The notes: generated by a model not told the origin, from the sequence alone. Shown: positions 24,994 to 39,785, counted from the first letter of the stretch. The stretch is 64,000 nucleotides of DNA from Heterostelium album PN500 (GCF_000004825.1 NW_008805072.1:1577146-1641145), one strand, 5' to 3'. Translations and numbers: made by a program.

Positions 24994-25986
24994 TTAAATA
25001 AGACAAAGTTTCTTCTTTTTGGTTCCAGTTTTACTTGGTGTTGAGATGGTTACACCGTCACCCTTTGGTGCCTCTTGAATATCAGCAAGTCTATAGATTT
25101 ATGGTTACCAACCAGTTAGTAAGGATTACATTAGAATAAAGAAAAGAGAAGTGCTGCTATGATTCAATAAATATTTACCTGTTCTTAATATCTCTGGCCA
25201 TTGAACAAAAACATTCCTCTACGTTGGTGGCATTCTTTGCACTTGTTTCAATAAATGGAATACCCATGCTCTCTGCAAAACTTTTAGCCTGATTGGTATC
25301 GACAACCTTTTCGTTGACGAGATCGGTTTTATTTCCTACCAAGAGTTTGTTGACGTTTTCACATGCATATCTATCGATTTCACCCATCCATTGTTTAACG
25401 TTGTTGAATGAGTCTTGATCGGTACAATCATAGACCAAAATAATACCTTGTGCACCACGATAGTAACTGGATGTGATAGTTCTGAATCTTTCTTGTCCAG
25501 CAGTATCCCACTATAATAATTATTGAATAGAGAATAAATCATAAATATTAGTTATTCTACTCTTCTTTATGATTCGCAAGACCCTTCTCATCTTCACGTC
25601 TATCCAGAGAAGAAAAAAAGAATAAAAAAAACCTACGATTTGTAATTTAATAGTCTTTCCATCTAAGTTTAAGGTTTTAATTTTAAAGTCTACACCAATG
25701 GTACTGATATGAGTGTCAGTCCATGAATCGTCCTATTATATGAGTAGATTGATTGTTATTTCACTGGTAAGTAAACTATATAATATATTTTGTTTAGCCT
25801 GTAGGAAATAAATAAACTTACAGCAAATCTAAGTAAAAGACAAGATTTTCCTACACCACTGTCACCAATTAAAAGGATCTTAAAAAAGAAATCACTGTTT
25901 ATGATATGATATGAAATGATTAGTTAATTGTGATGACGATGATGAGATGATGTGTGAATGTTTAATATTTACTGTTCTGGGGCCAT
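24994..25986 (-). CDS. Rab1-type small GTPase
   Basis: Five exons on the minus strand, 25986-25973 (14 nt), 25894-25822, 25732-25637, 25510-25179 and 25090-24994, give 203 residues. All GTPase boxes are intact: GDSGVGKSC, effector loop [23 protein letters not shown] and ETSAK. The segment [14 protein letters not shown] and the switch region place it in the Rab1/Ypt1 group, which controls ER-to-Golgi transport. The second-exon acceptor was set to restore FFFKILL in frame with the short first exon. The C-terminus KKKKLCLI is unusual: the only cysteine is third from the end instead of CC, CxC or a full CaaX box. Either prenylation uses a non-standard site or this paralogue is not a fully working Rab. 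Confidence 0.93.
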
Positions 25987-28001
25987 CTTATTATAATTTG
26001 TTTTGTCTATCTATCTGATCTATATAAAGCTATATTTTGTTTGTTTGCTTTAAATTTATAAAAAAGTTAGTAACTCTGACAATTTGGCTGGAAAGAACTT
26101 TACATTATCAATGAACAGCAAACACATTAAAAAAAAATACAAAAATAAAAATAAAAAAAAGACAAACCAAACAGCAGCAGCAACAACAAATGTTCAAATT
26201 CAAACTTAAGTAAAGTATGAATGAAGCTAAGCAATAAGTTCTTTGTTTGGTTGTTTTTTTGTTGTTTTGATTAATTATTTTATTTGACAAAGAATCAAAT
26301 AAAAATAAAAAACTAAATATTTTCGAAAAAGAGAGATGGAGAGAGAGAGAAGAAGATAGTGGTATTTGTTTGTTGGTGATAGACAGTGGGATGGCTTATT
26401 GGTTGGTCAATGTAGTGTGTGCTGTGTTGTGTTGTGTTTGTATGTGGTAACAAAAATTGATAGTGCTCGCATTATTTTATTGCTTGTAATTAATGAATGA
26501 GTGAACTTGATTTGCAAAAACAAGCAAAGGTAAAAGTGTTGTTGTTTGTTGATAATGTGTTGTGTGTTGTCTTTTTAGTAAATCTAATGATTATTTTAAA
26601 AGTCGATTTCAAGTTGATATCAAAACCATTATTATTATACTACACCAATATTATTATTTACTATTATTTTATTATAGTATTAAACTTAAAAAAAGATTAT
26701 TAAAAAAACAAATGTACAATATAATATTATCTAATCTTTTGTCTTTTTTTTTGTTTTTTTTTGTTTTTATTTTTTTTTAAACTAAAGAAACATGTAAGAA
26801 TATAAAAATAATAATAATAAACCTACTTGTTGATTTGTTTTATTATTTAATTTTACAATTGTTGTTACTAGTGAATTGATCTTTGTTATTATGTTATTGT
26901 TTGTTTTTGGTTGTTGATTTATTGTTTTTATTGTTTTTATTGGTTTTTGTTAAATAACGATTATTACTACGACTACTAATATCAATAATTAATAGGCTTT
27001 GAAAAATGATTTGGGTATTTTAAAAATAAATAAATAAAATTATTACTAACTAAATGGATCGCAAAGTTAAGTTTGATTTCACTGTATATATAAACAATAA
27101 TAATAATAGCAATAACTACTCTATAATTAATAATATAATATCTAAAATGTGACCGGCACAGTGCGATATGATAAAAAAATTGCAAAAAAAAAATTTTTAT
27201 AATTTTTATAATTTATTGAATTTTTTTATGATAATGGACCAAAGTGGCACAAACTTTAAAGATGATCTGAAAAATCACCTAATTTGTGGAAAAAAAAATC
27301 ATCAAAAAAAAACAAAAAAAAACTAATTAGTCTTTTGAAATGGGTCATAGATAAGGAGTGTGAGCATGTTGTCAACAACGTTTTTTTTTTTTTTTTTTTT
27401 TTTTTATAAACATTATTTTAAATAATCTTGATCGAACCGGTTATTAATGTTATAAAACAAGTTTGTTTTCAAATTATAAATTCCGGTTAGAACACAACCT
27501 TTATTTATATCTATGATATCAAAAAAAAAAAAAAAAAATTAAAAAATTTAATTCAAATGATTTAATTAAAATTTGTTGTTTTTTTTTTGAAAGAATATAA
27601 TAAAAAATGATGACCATTTTATTGACAAAGATCAGCATTGAAAATGAGGGATCTTGATCAATGATCCCGAATTCCATCCAAATCAGTTCTTGAATATTCG
27701 ACTTTTTTATTTTTATTTTTTTTATTTTTTTTTATTTTTAGATATTTTATATCTATCTTAAAATATACAAGAGTAATTTAAATAAATACATCTAAACTTA
27801 TATATCATTATTAAAAAAATATACTAAATTGTTTTCAAAAAAAAAAAAAAAAAAAAAAAAAAAACCAATACCAATTAATTAAATTCGCACACATCATTTG
27901 CATTCGCAATCAAATTTCATCAAACAACTGCTCTTTTATTTTTTATTCCGTATACCATTATTATTCTATAGCTATATAACTATAAAAAAAATATATATTC
28001 A
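25987..28001. other. 2-kb AT-rich divergent region
   Basis: No confident gene. The region has a T run of about 25 at 27381-27405, an A run of about 28 at 27837-27864, and GAGAGA and GTGTTGTG stretches. A short coding-looking start (MSELDLQKQAK) lies at 26497-26529, followed by a good donor (gtaaaag), but I found no matching downstream exon. It could be the first exon of a gene lost from here, a small transcript, or chance. Confidence 0.4.
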
Positions 28002-30095
28002 ATGTGGTTCCCTTCTTTACATTCACAAACTCCTACTGTACAACAACAGCAACAGCAACAGCAGCAACAACAAACATCAAAGAATAATAATAATAGTGGT
28101 ATACCAAAATCAAGTAGTTCTACATCACTTGTTAATTCCGAATCATATGACTCTTTAGTTGCTATTGATAATCAACAACAACAACAACAACAACAACAAA
28201 AGAATGGCAATGGTAAACAAACAACATCAACATCTACACCGTTGAATACAAGCAGTGGAATGGAGAATGTAAGAATCGGAGGTGGTAATGGTATCGTCAC
28301 TGTAGAGGAGAGTGCTCGTGAAAAAGCAAGTTTCTTTACAAAACTAAAGAATCCTAAAGCATTGGAGATTAAAAAGAGTCTAAATAAGTATGTTTGGCAC
28401 AACTGAATAACATCATATGATATCATTATACTTATTGATTGATTGATCGATATCATATTATTATTATTATTTAGTTTTACACATCAATTTGCATCGAATG
28501 GACCAGGTAAACTTGAGGAACAAGGTCATACTGTTGTTACATATTCGAGAGAGTTGGAGAATTGGATACTTTCCAATCAATTGTGGGAGAATGCAAACGA
28601 TGCTGAGATCGAAGGTATCAGAGATGGAATTGAAAAGTTCATAATGACTAAAGTATTTCATTGGTATGTTCTGTTCTATATAATATATATAGTTTTTTAT
28701 AGGTTAAAGTTAAAGTTATTAACTTGATCATTGTAAAGTACATTTATGCCAGCTAGATTAGGAGGATTGGAAGCAAGTGATGGAAATATTGTACCGGAAC
28801 AAGGTTTGATAGCAACGGAAGAAGATTTAAAGATATACAAGCTGATTCTTACACTGTCATTCATTACACCACTGCACTTGGATATCCAAAAGTTTGTTCA
28901 ATCGAATGGCGCACTCATCGAAAAGTCAATGATTGAACTCAGAAAGATGAATACCTACAAGACACCGCGTGATAAAATGATTTGTATTTATAATAGTTGT
29001 AAAGTTATCTTTAGAGTAATGTATCATCATTGTTATTATTATTATTATTGTTGTTGTTTAAAACAATAACATTCCAATTCTATGACTACTAACATTCATA
29101 ATGATGAATATTTATAATTTATAGTTATTATCATCAATGAATAATACGCCCTCGGGAGCAGACGATTTCCTGCCTATTCTAATTTTTGTAGTTTTAAAAG
29201 CAAATCCACCAATGTTACATTCAAACATACAGTATATATCAACATTTAGAAATCCAAGTAGAATGTCAACAGAGACAGGTTGTTATTTCACACATTTGGT
29301 GTCGGCACTCACATTCATCGAGAATATACAGCCATCCGATCTGACCATCGAGGAATCAGAGTTTTACAGACTTAGAGAGCGTTGTGAGGCAGAGTTACCT
29401 ACTAAGCTGCATCCAGACGTTCTGAAACGAATGAACCTATTGAAGACACTCCAACAAAACAGCATGAATCAAGCACCGCTCTCCAATCAATATATAGCAA
29501 CAACACCAAAGCCAACAATGACACCAACAACACTAACACCAACACCACCAACCTCTATTGTACAACCGACACGCACACCACACCGACACACCAGACACCT
29601 CTCTATCAGCAGCACCCCAAACAGTACATTTTTCGACGAAGATTTCGATATCAGTGATGATCATCATTCTTTCGATGAGAGAGTAGGTTAAATTTAAATG
29701 ATTTGATTGCAATTGAAGAACTTGCTTATTTACATTGACCTATCAATTTCTAGAAATACGAGTTTATTAATTATAATGTGGATGATTTAAAGATTGGACA
29801 ATTACAAAAACTTTTAGATGACTACAAGAGATTGGCAATGGAAAACAATATACTACGATCAAAGATGTCAGGATTCAACTCGGAAGCATCATCACTTTCC
29901 TCATCACCAGCATTGAGCAGAATGCCATCTTGGACATCTTCTTCACCGTCTCTCTCTTTCTCAAATGCACCACCCCAAGCATTCACATCGACACTCACAC
30001 AGATCATGGAGAAAGTCGAAAGTCAACAACCACCACCACCTTTAACACCAACGAAATCATCGTCATCACCATCCAACCAATCTTTATTAGATTAA
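28002..30095 (+). CDS. VPS9-domain protein, putative Rab5-family GEF
   Basis: Five exons, 28002-28387, 28475-28663, 28739-29015, 29125-29682 and 29754-30095, give 583 residues. The first ~95 residues are low complexity with polyglutamine runs. A helical segment and a VPS9 domain follow, the latter roughly residues 200-350. Its core reads [19 protein letters not shown] followed by [13 protein letters not shown] and [15 protein letters not shown]. This matches the catalytic signature of Rabex-5/VPS9 exchange factors, including the Asp of the GADDFLP motif and the YF...L.SA.TFIE helix. A short coiled coil follows ([10 protein letters not shown] region) and the tail is Ser/Pro-rich. It probably activates Rab5-like GTPases on early endosomes (known for the family; substrate here inferred). 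No A20 zinc finger or ubiquitin-binding motif seen. Confidence 0.9.
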
Positions 30096-30159
30096 TATCA
30101 GTTAATTAATTAAAATATAATTATATATAAAATTTGTAAAAAAAGTAGTAATTAAGTAT

Positions 30160-31546
30160 TTATTTTTTACCAGCAGCTTTCTTGGCAGCAGGTTTCTTTT
30201 TGGAACCAGCGGCTCCAGGTTTTGCAACTGTTTTTTGCTTCTTCTTGGCAGAACCAGCATCTTCATCCCTTGGTCTCTTTATCATCGGAAAAAATGTATC
30301 GATTCTTGTTTGTACACCTGTATCTTTATATTTCTTTAATTTCTCAATTCCCTGTTGAACTCTTGTTTCATTGAAACCCATCTCTCCAACCAAATATTTA
30401 ATTAAACCATCAACATCTGGTTCTTTCCAAACGATCTTGATGATAGATCGATCAATTTAGTTTTAGTTAATTGATTATGTTGAATCTGATAATATAATAA
30501 CATACCTCTGGTAAATCTTGACATTTAATTACATCTGGATTCTTGAAAAGTTCACGAACCTCTTCGTATGGAAAAGATTCTGGAATTGGGTTTTTTGTGC
30601 GATCTATATTTTGGATGACGGTTTGAATGTTCTTGTGTTTGGTTATCATGTCGAAACTCTTCTTGGGACCGATTCCTTTGATGGTATCGCAATAGTCGCA
30701 ACCCAACAATATACAGAGATCAACGAATTGATCGTGTGTCAAATCCAAACCATCGAGCACCTTCTCCAGTTCGATCTCCATGATTGGCAGTTTTCTGGCT
30801 TCGGAGAACGTAAGACGACGCAACAGTATTGTTGTTCCGAGTGTGAGAGAATCCATATCCTCAGAGCCGGTTGCCCATGCTTTGCCTCCCTTACATAGCT
30901 CGGCACACTGTGCTTCCGCCTCGCATGGTGCCTGTACAATGGGGACACCCATCAACTCTAACAACTTCTTACACTCTTCATTTTGTTTTCTCGAAGCAGA
31001 GATAGTTCTCTTTTGAAACTTTTGAACGTCCTCTGAATTACCAACTTCGTTTGCCTCTTCCAACTGTTGTTCTGCTTCCTTTCTTCTTGCATATCTTTTA
31101 GCCAACTTTAATTATTAATAATATTTTAAAGGATTAATAAATGTTTATTAGTTACAAATATAGACTACACAGTATATAATAACCTACCTCACCACTCTTT
31201 AAAACCGGTGCTTTACCATCGAATACATAGATTGGTTTGATTCCACGTGTCATCAATTTGATTGTTCTATAAAACATACCTTGAAGATGACTGTTTAAAG
31301 ATACATATGTTAAGTTAGTTGAAAGTTAATAAAGATAGTCATTGATGGAATAACTTACCTTGTAGTTTCACCATTTGCATTCATAAGAGCAGCACCCATT
31401 TCTGTATTAATTGCAATAAGGAATTGATACATACTGGTGGAAGCATCGATTGCTACGATTCTACCAGAGTAACTCTTTAGATCATTAGATTTAATTGCAG
31501 AGGGTGCATTCTCCTCAATTAATGATGTTAGGTTTTTAATTCCCAT
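30160..31546 (-). CDS. fen1: Flap endonuclease 1
   Basis: Four exons on the minus strand, 31546-31359, 31290-31188, 31105-30506 and 30435-30160, give 388 residues (human 380). The start is [18 protein letters not shown], with the N-terminal Gly-2 used by FEN1 at the active site. Metal-binding acids are present: D34 (VAIDAS), D87 (YVFDGKAP), the EAEAQCAEL pair, SEDMDSLT and [14 protein letters not shown] in the helix-hairpin-helix. The tail carries a PCNA-binding box (QTRIDTFF) and a lysine-rich nuclear signal. It removes 5' flaps in Okazaki-fragment maturation and long-patch base-excision repair. A GC-rich palindrome about 125-138 bp upstream (31671-31684) may be an E2F-type site. Confidence 0.97.
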
Positions 31547-32019
31547 ATCTATACTACTATTAAAACAACAAATAAATCAAAACAAATAATTTAACTATTT
31601 AACAAATATAAACAAACATAGTATAATATTTTTTAAATTTTTGAGAACTGTCAATTTTAAATTTCTACGAAAAAGGCGCCTTTTCTAATTTTTTTTTGAT
31701 TTGAAATTTTCAAATGTTATATACAAATTTAAATCACTTTTAAAAACAACTCTGTGACGTTTTTTATTGATAATTAAAAACAAATCAAACATAATGAAAA
31801 AACAAAAAAATATATTATAACTATGATAGATTTAAATTAATTTGTCTAGACCTAAAGATTTTTTTAAATAATTTTTTTTTTTTTTTTCAGATTCTTTTGG
31901 TTTTTGGTTTTTTTGGTGGGACCAAAAATGAATGATCAATTTTTTTTTTTTTGTGTTGTCAATAACAATATACTTTTTTTAGATATATAATTAATTTATT
32001 CAGATTAGTTCAAAAGAGG
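31547..32019. other. Divergent promoter region of fen1 and PEMT-like gene
   Basis: 473 bp between divergent starts. The only strongly GC-rich element is the palindrome AAAAGGCGCCTTTT at 31671-31684. Long T runs lie near 31861-31890 and 31939-31955, and Inr-like AT sequence precedes each ATG. Confidence 0.5.
31671..31684. promoter_or_regulatory. Palindromic GGCGCC site, possible E2F-type element
   Basis: A perfect 14-bp palindrome, AAAAGGCGCCTTTT, 125-138 bp upstream of the fen1 ATG (31546) in otherwise AT-rich DNA. A related GAAAAAAGGCGCGA lies at 34527-34540, 117-130 bp upstream of RBBP4. E2F factors recognise TTTSSCGC-like sites in S-phase genes in animals and plants. Binding here is inference. 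Confidence 0.45.
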
Positions 32020-32778
32020 ATGGATCAGTTGTCAATGCAAACATTGTTGGAACTACCACACTATATAGATTTCCAAGAGAAATACTTGTGGTATACTATT
32101 TTAGTTATTACAAGCACTCCAACATGGTGGAACATCGTTGCCAGACGTGAATACAAAACTCACTTTTTAACCAAGTTGTGTGGAGGTGCCTACAAAGGAT
32201 GTTATTTCCTTGCATTCCTTATTTTCACATGTGGAGCATTGAGAGACTATTTGTATGTAACAAACAAAAAACACAACAAACAACACTTTAGAAAACTAAA
32301 CTAATAGAACTTTCATTATCAACTTGATTGCTGCTATTCGATTAAATCTATATATAGATTTGCAGAATCAATGAAACGTCAACCAATTCATCCATTACTT
32401 GAACAATTTTCACAAGAGTTACAAACTGTATCCTATGCATTGTATGCGATCGGTGGTATTTTGGTAGGTGCCACCTACTACCGTTTGGGTATCACAGGTA
32501 CCTATCTTGGAGATTACTTTGGTATTTTAATGAAGGAAAGAGTCTATGGATTCCCATTCAACGTAATGTCAAATCCAATGTACAACGGATCGACCATTTT
32601 GTTTTTGGCACACGCTCTTCACGGAAAGAGTGTTGCCGGTATCTTCCTCTCGTTGATCGTCTTTATCACATATCGTATTGCCCTCACTTTCGAAGAACCA
32701 TTCACCGCTCACATCTACTCGAAGCGTACTTCCACTGGAGGTCAAGAACAAAAGAGATCCGCCAAGAAGATTCAATAA
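32020..32778 (+). CDS. Phosphatidylethanolamine N-methyltransferase-like (PEMT/Opi3)
   Basis: Two exons, 32020-32252 and 32358-32778, give 217 residues (human PEMT 199). Four hydrophobic segments fit the ER-embedded PEMT fold. Family signatures are YRLGITGTYLGDYFG (the GxG motif), FPFNVMSNPMYNGSTILFL (AdoMet-binding region) and FEEPFTAHIY. The C-terminus is lysine-rich (KKIQ, dilysine-like ER retrieval signal). It should methylate phosphatidylethanolamine or its monomethyl derivative towards phosphatidylcholine with S-adenosylmethionine. Divergent from fen1. Confidence 0.9.
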
Positions 32779-32910
32779 AATAGCAACTAAAATTAAAACA
32801 ACAAAGCAAAACAACAATCTATCTTTCAATAGTTTTTTTTTAAATTAAACATATCACCTTTTTTTTTTCTTTTTTCAATCTTATTTTATTTAGCATTATC
32901 ATTATTATTA

Positions 32911-34518
<1,608 letters not shown>

Positions 34519-34526
34519 TTAAAAAT

Positions 34527-34540
34527 GAAAAAAGGCGCGA
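34527..34540. promoter_or_regulatory. GGCGCGA motif upstream of RBBP4 gene
   Basis: GAAAAAAGGCGCGA in an AT-rich 218-bp gap, 117-130 bp upstream of the RBBP4 ATG at 34410. It shares the AAAAGGCGC core and the spacing with the fen1 site at 31671-31684. Possibly E2F-type; inferred. Confidence 0.4.
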
Positions 34541-34628
34541 TATTTTTATATATGGGAGTGAAGTTCATCATGTTCAACAATTAATTGTTTATTAATATAA
34601 AAAGGATAGAGATAACTATATTTATAGT

Positions 34629-36009
34629 TTATTTCGTTATTATTAAATTATTAATTATTTCCCATTCATTGTTTTTCATCTTTACCAAAATCTTTTCAAA
34701 ATATTGATTTAGTTTATCATTTGATTTTAGTAATTTTACAAAAGTATTATTATTATTATTATTTGATTGTAAATATTGATTGAATTGTTTAATTATTAAT
34801 GATTGATTATGTATGGTATAGTCTGAGAATCTTCTTGACAATCCACACCATTTGTAAAAGGAATTCTGCAGTCGTTTCGAAGTACATTGTTCTTTGATGA
34901 CCTGTTGTTTCAACGATTTACCAGAGTCAAGGAACCCATTGATCAATCGATCGATACTCCCAACCAATCTCTTTATACTATTGAAATAACTTATATCTTG
35001 ATTCGAAGGTATCAATATATCGATATTACAATTTAATGTTTGATTGTTATCTTCTTCTTCTTCTTCATCTTCTTTTTCGTTCAATGAAATCAAAGGTTGA
35101 TTTAAATAGTCAGATAATAGCGCTTTATCTTTTTGCAGTACCAACTTTTCTAAATACCTTGATAGCTTGCTGTTTGATTCTATTGTTTTTTGTATCGTAT
35201 TGGTAGTTAGTTGTTGTGGATGAAATGATGGTGTTGTTGGTATTGTTGGTTGTATAGTATTGTTAATATGATGATCATTATTATTATTATCTTGTTGTTT
35301 TGTTGTTTTCAATATGATGGATAGTGACAGTTGAAATAAAAGATCGATAAAGTAATCTGGTATTTCGAAATAATTGATTTCACCATGTGATATTCTATCT
35401 CTGATTCTCGGTCCTTCTTGGTACATCAGAAGATCCAACAGTGCCAAAACAATGTCTTTTCCAAGAATTCGATACATTTGATTTTCAAATTCAATTAATT
35501 TACATTCATTTGTCTGTTCCTCCGTTACTACTTTTCCTTCTTTTCCTTCTTCTTGTTGTTGTTGTTGTTGTTGTTGTTGTGATAATTTACTATATTTTGG
35601 ATCTTGATATTTATAGTATGGTTTGGTGGTATTACCTTCCAAAGAAGACGATGCAGAAGAAGATTGTGAAATTTGAAGTTGTTGAGACTGCGACGATTCG
35701 TTTAGAGTAAGTTTGTCAGATAAGAAGATGTCAAGTGTAGTGTAGTAACTAAGATAGTCGGCATTCAGGAATCGTTCTGACAGCTTGTTACACTCTACAA
35801 ACAGACAACGAAGAGAATGTTCAAGTTGTGGAAGTAGCAAAACTAATGAGAAGTATTTATAATATTTAGAGTTGTCGTTGTTGTTGTTGTTGTTGTCTTT
35901 CTCTAATTGTAATTTAGACATTTGGTAATATTTGAATGATTGTAACCATATTGAATGTCTACCTTTAACTATGAATTGTTCATTCATTATTAGTAGTTTT
36001 TCAAATATC

Positions 36010-36058
<49 letters not shown>

Positions 36059-37062
36059 CGTTGATGAATATTGTTGTTGTTGTTGGTAGATTCTTAAATC
36101 TATTTTTAAGACTCAATAATGGTTTAATTGTTATAGTTTTGTTTGCTGGAGATGAAGATGAGGAGAAAGAAGCTATCTTTTGGTTGAAATCATCTACTAT
36201 TTGATAGAAAATGATGAATAGAAGAAGAATGAGTGACAGGTCATATTCCTCTGGCGAGATGAAACCATGCATTATGATATTTCGTAGATTGATTCCAATT
36301 GGTGGGCCAATGATTACTTTCAATAGCCATAGGAGATTCACACCGATTGCTCTCTCTAAATATCTATCTTCAAGTATATCTCTTAGCATTTTGTGATCTG
36401 CAGGTGCTTTAAAACTCTGGTATACCAACGATGATGATTCCATTAGATATTGTAATCTTATTATATTACCGAGAAGTCTTTCCATTATAGATGCTAAAAT
36501 CGATGAATACAATATAATATCACTGTTGTTATAGTTATTGTTTGATGATACTATTGTAGTAGTATTACTACTATTGGTGGATAGTAATCTTATTGAATTT
36601 GCAATGAAATCACCTATTTTATCAATGATAATTAACTAATATGATGTTAGTTATTGTGTGATATTATTGTTAATTTAGATATTATTGTTATAATTGGTTA
36701 AATCTAATAGTTACATCATCTAATATTGTTATATTGGAATCGGACCATCCTTTAAATGGAAGTTGATTCAGGAGTGAAGATGTTGTTTCAATTTCAATCG
36801 ATCGATTTATATCATTTAGAATTGTATCACCTAATGTTCTTAGCTTCAATGCAGTACTAAAATAATGAGTTACCAAATTGATATCTAACTCATTTTGATT
36901 ATTCTTTGTAAACTCTTTTAGATCGAATAAAATCAATTCTAATATTTCATCTTTAAGCTTAAAATTATTGTAATTGACTGATTGCTGTTGTTGTTTTTGT
37001 TGTTGTTTATCCAATAGAATTGATTTCACATATTCCGATAGATATGTTGATTTTTGGTTCAT
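34629..37062 (-). CDS. ERMARD-like (DUF4209-type) protein
   Basis: Two exons on the minus strand, 37062-36715 and 36635-34629, give 784 residues (human ERMARD 678). Two R/N-H-G segments are conserved landmarks of this family: INLRNIIMHGFISPEEY and GPRIRDRISHGEINYFEIP, each followed by a hydrophobic helix (LSLILLLFIIFYQIV and FIDLLFQLSLSIILK). The N-terminal and mid parts contain polyglutamine runs of up to about 17. ERMARD was linked to ER-associated RNA degradation in animals; the R-x4-HG motif resembles the R-x4-6-H of HEPN-type RNases, so a nuclease-like fold is possible. Function here is inferred. The exon-2 acceptor was set at 36636 because that frame (LIIIDKIGDFIA) joins the long frame without a stop. 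Confidence 0.75.
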
Positions 37063-37567
37063 TATTATTATTAATATTTTTAGATCTATGCGCTTGTGAG
37101 ATAAAATAAAAGTATTTTTTTAAAAAAAAAAATCAAAATTTATAAATTTTGATTCTCTGTCCTTATCAAGAAAAAAGAACATTTCTTTATCCCATATCGA
37201 TCTCTTTAAAATAATCTTAAATCAAATCAAGTGATAACAGAATATATTTTAATTAACTTTTTACTCTACAAACAAAACTATCTAAATTTTTATAGATTGA
37301 AAAAGTAATCCGCTCATCCTTGACCTTTAATATTTAAAAGGTTAAAATAAATTTGTAACATGACTTTTTTTCATTAGTTTTTGTTATGTTAAAAAAATAA
37401 GATCATAAAAACCATCACCCCCTTTTTAATTAAACACAAAAAATATATCATTGTTTTTTTTAATCAATCATGAGAGGTTCATCTTAACTTTTTTTCATTT
37501 TTATTGTTTTTAATATTAAATATTCATTATTAATAAAGGATAAGATAAAAGATCAGTAATAATTATA
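37063..37567. other. Divergent intergenic spacer
   Basis: 505 bp, AT-rich, between divergent starts. No gene or distinct motif seen. Confidence 0.5.
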
Positions 37568-37970
37568 ATGACACCTTATTTAAAACTTATAAGAATAAGT
37601 AAACATGGATGGAGTGCTTTAATATACTTTATCTATTTCATAACGAGATATGCATATGATTTGCTACTGAATCTACCATTGTCACATAGAATTCTCTTGT
37701 CTGTACTCTACATTGTCATACTAATGACTATGATATTCAGATACTTTTATGGTTCACCTGTTAAATATCTACAGGAATACTTTGGTAAGTTTAGATTTTC
37801 TCTCAATTCGATCATTGCAAATGAAAATTAATATCCACTTTATATAATCCATATATAAAGGTCAACTTCCAGGTGATAATTTTACTTCATTTCCTTTGAC
37901 GTCATTCACATTAATGTTGGCAGTGTCATCTCTGTTATTCTCTGGTATTGTAGTTCTCGATATTTATTGA
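37568..37970 (+). CDS. Small membrane protein, unknown
   Basis: Two exons, 37568-37784 and 37861-37970, give 108 residues. There are about three hydrophobic helices: ~14-34 (GWSALIYFIYFITRYAYDLLL), ~41-58 (ILLSVLYIVILMTMIF) and ~84-105 (SFTLMLAVSSLLFSGIVVL). The donor is gtaagt and the acceptor ataaag, and joining gives a clean frame to a TGA. The family is not recognised. It may be an endomembrane or mitochondrial small protein; no presequence is obvious. Confidence 0.7.
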
Positions 37971-39785
37971 TTATGATCAAGGTTGCTGCAACTGAATATT
38001 GATAAATTGTAAATAAATCACAAAATGTAAATATTGCTAATATTTTAAAATCAACACTATATTAGCTTGTACATATGGTAAAATAAACCAATTCAAACAT
38101 TTAATATCTTCACATTTTAATCCTCTATACGATAATTATTATCTTGATACTATTACCAAAATTTAATATTAAAATTAGGTAAATAGTTGTACAACTTAAG
38201 AAAATGTTTGACTCTTTTTTGAACATAGCTCCTAATACTTGGATACCTTTTTAAATTTTTGAAAATAATATTTAATTTAGTATTCTAATAATAAAACAAA
38301 TTAATTTTTTAAATGTATTTAATTAAAATAAAACAAAATAAAATAATATATGTATTAAAATTTGAATTAAACAAACTTTAGCCTAACATAGGTTTTCAAA
38401 CAACTCAGCTTGTATCACCAAGCAATAGAATGGCAAAAATTGATTGAAGCACTGGTGCTTCCAATCACAAACTCTGTAACTATAGTACATGAGATATTTA
38501 TGTTTGATTAGAGAATGGAATTCTGTGGCAATATGGATTTTAAGTTACCAAAGTTGTTATTAATAATAAAAATCATTACAGATAGAGTCATTTGGAAGTA
38601 GGTTATTTTTGTAGAGGTGCGCAACAAAATTATTATTTTCAATAGAACTAGATTTGATAAACACCAATCAAGTGATTTTTGTACAAAAAGTTAAATCCTT
38701 ACTACTATCGGTAATAAATGATGCAATTATTATCTCATTAATTAATTAATTAAAACAGTTCACCACCAATCAATTGATCTTCATAACAGGTATTATATAT
38801 TACACCTCTATGATTTTTAAAGAGTATTAATTTGAAAAGTAATTATAATTTACTTCTTTCCACGAATTGGTTGTGATCACTAATAATCTGAACATTTGTA
38901 ATTATTGAGTTATTGTTAATGATCTCATTCACATACTATTACCAATAACAATAACTTACAATATAAATTATTATTTCTTGTATTTAACCATTGGTCATAA
39001 TAAATGTTACAGATTATCTTATGTGTGTTATTTCATTTTATCGGTTGGGTTTATGTTTGCCACTAAATCTGTGCAAAATTTTTTCATTTTTGGGGGAGGG
39101 ATAAAATGAAATAATTACACTTGTTATAGTAATAAATTTCTTTAATTATTGTTTGTTGTTTAATTATTCTATTGACATTAGTGTCATTCCAATAATGATT
39201 TTAAAAATATAGAAAACAAAAGGGTAGTAATAATTTAAATTTGAACCATATATAGTGAAGAAATACAACATTTGTTTTTTTATTACACAATGCAAAACTA
39301 GCAATTATCCTGTAACATTTATCAAACTAAATAAAAAACACACTAATCATATTAACCCTTGTTAAAAACTTTTTAACACACCACTAAATCAACAAGATAC
39401 TTGATTAAATACAAAATGTATTTTGAGGTGGAAATTATTTGTTTTTTGGTGGTAACATTTTATAATTTTAAAAGATACCACCAATATACTTTTTGAAATT
39501 ATAAAAAAAATAAAGGTATTTTCCTTTAATCATATCTAATTTGAATGATTTAAGCTTAAAAAACCAATTTACTATATTGATGTTCAAAACAATACATCTA
39601 ATCAAATATACTATTTGATAAAAAATTCAGGATTAAATTAAGTAAAACACACGGAGTATATATTGATGAAGAAATCAATTAGTGATTATTATTTTTAATT
39701 TATTTTAATATATATTAAACATTTGCAACTTTTATCAATTGCAAATAAATAATAGTTTTAAGAATAAAGAATTTCTTTTTTAGAA
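37971..39785. other. 1.8-kb gene-free region upstream of the PKS
   Basis: Mixed AT-rich sequence on both strands without an open frame of coding character. It includes the tract ATTAATTAATTAATTAA near 38739-38755. It is probably the regulatory region of the polyketide synthase that starts at 39786. No tRNA or repeat unit recognised. Confidence 0.5.
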
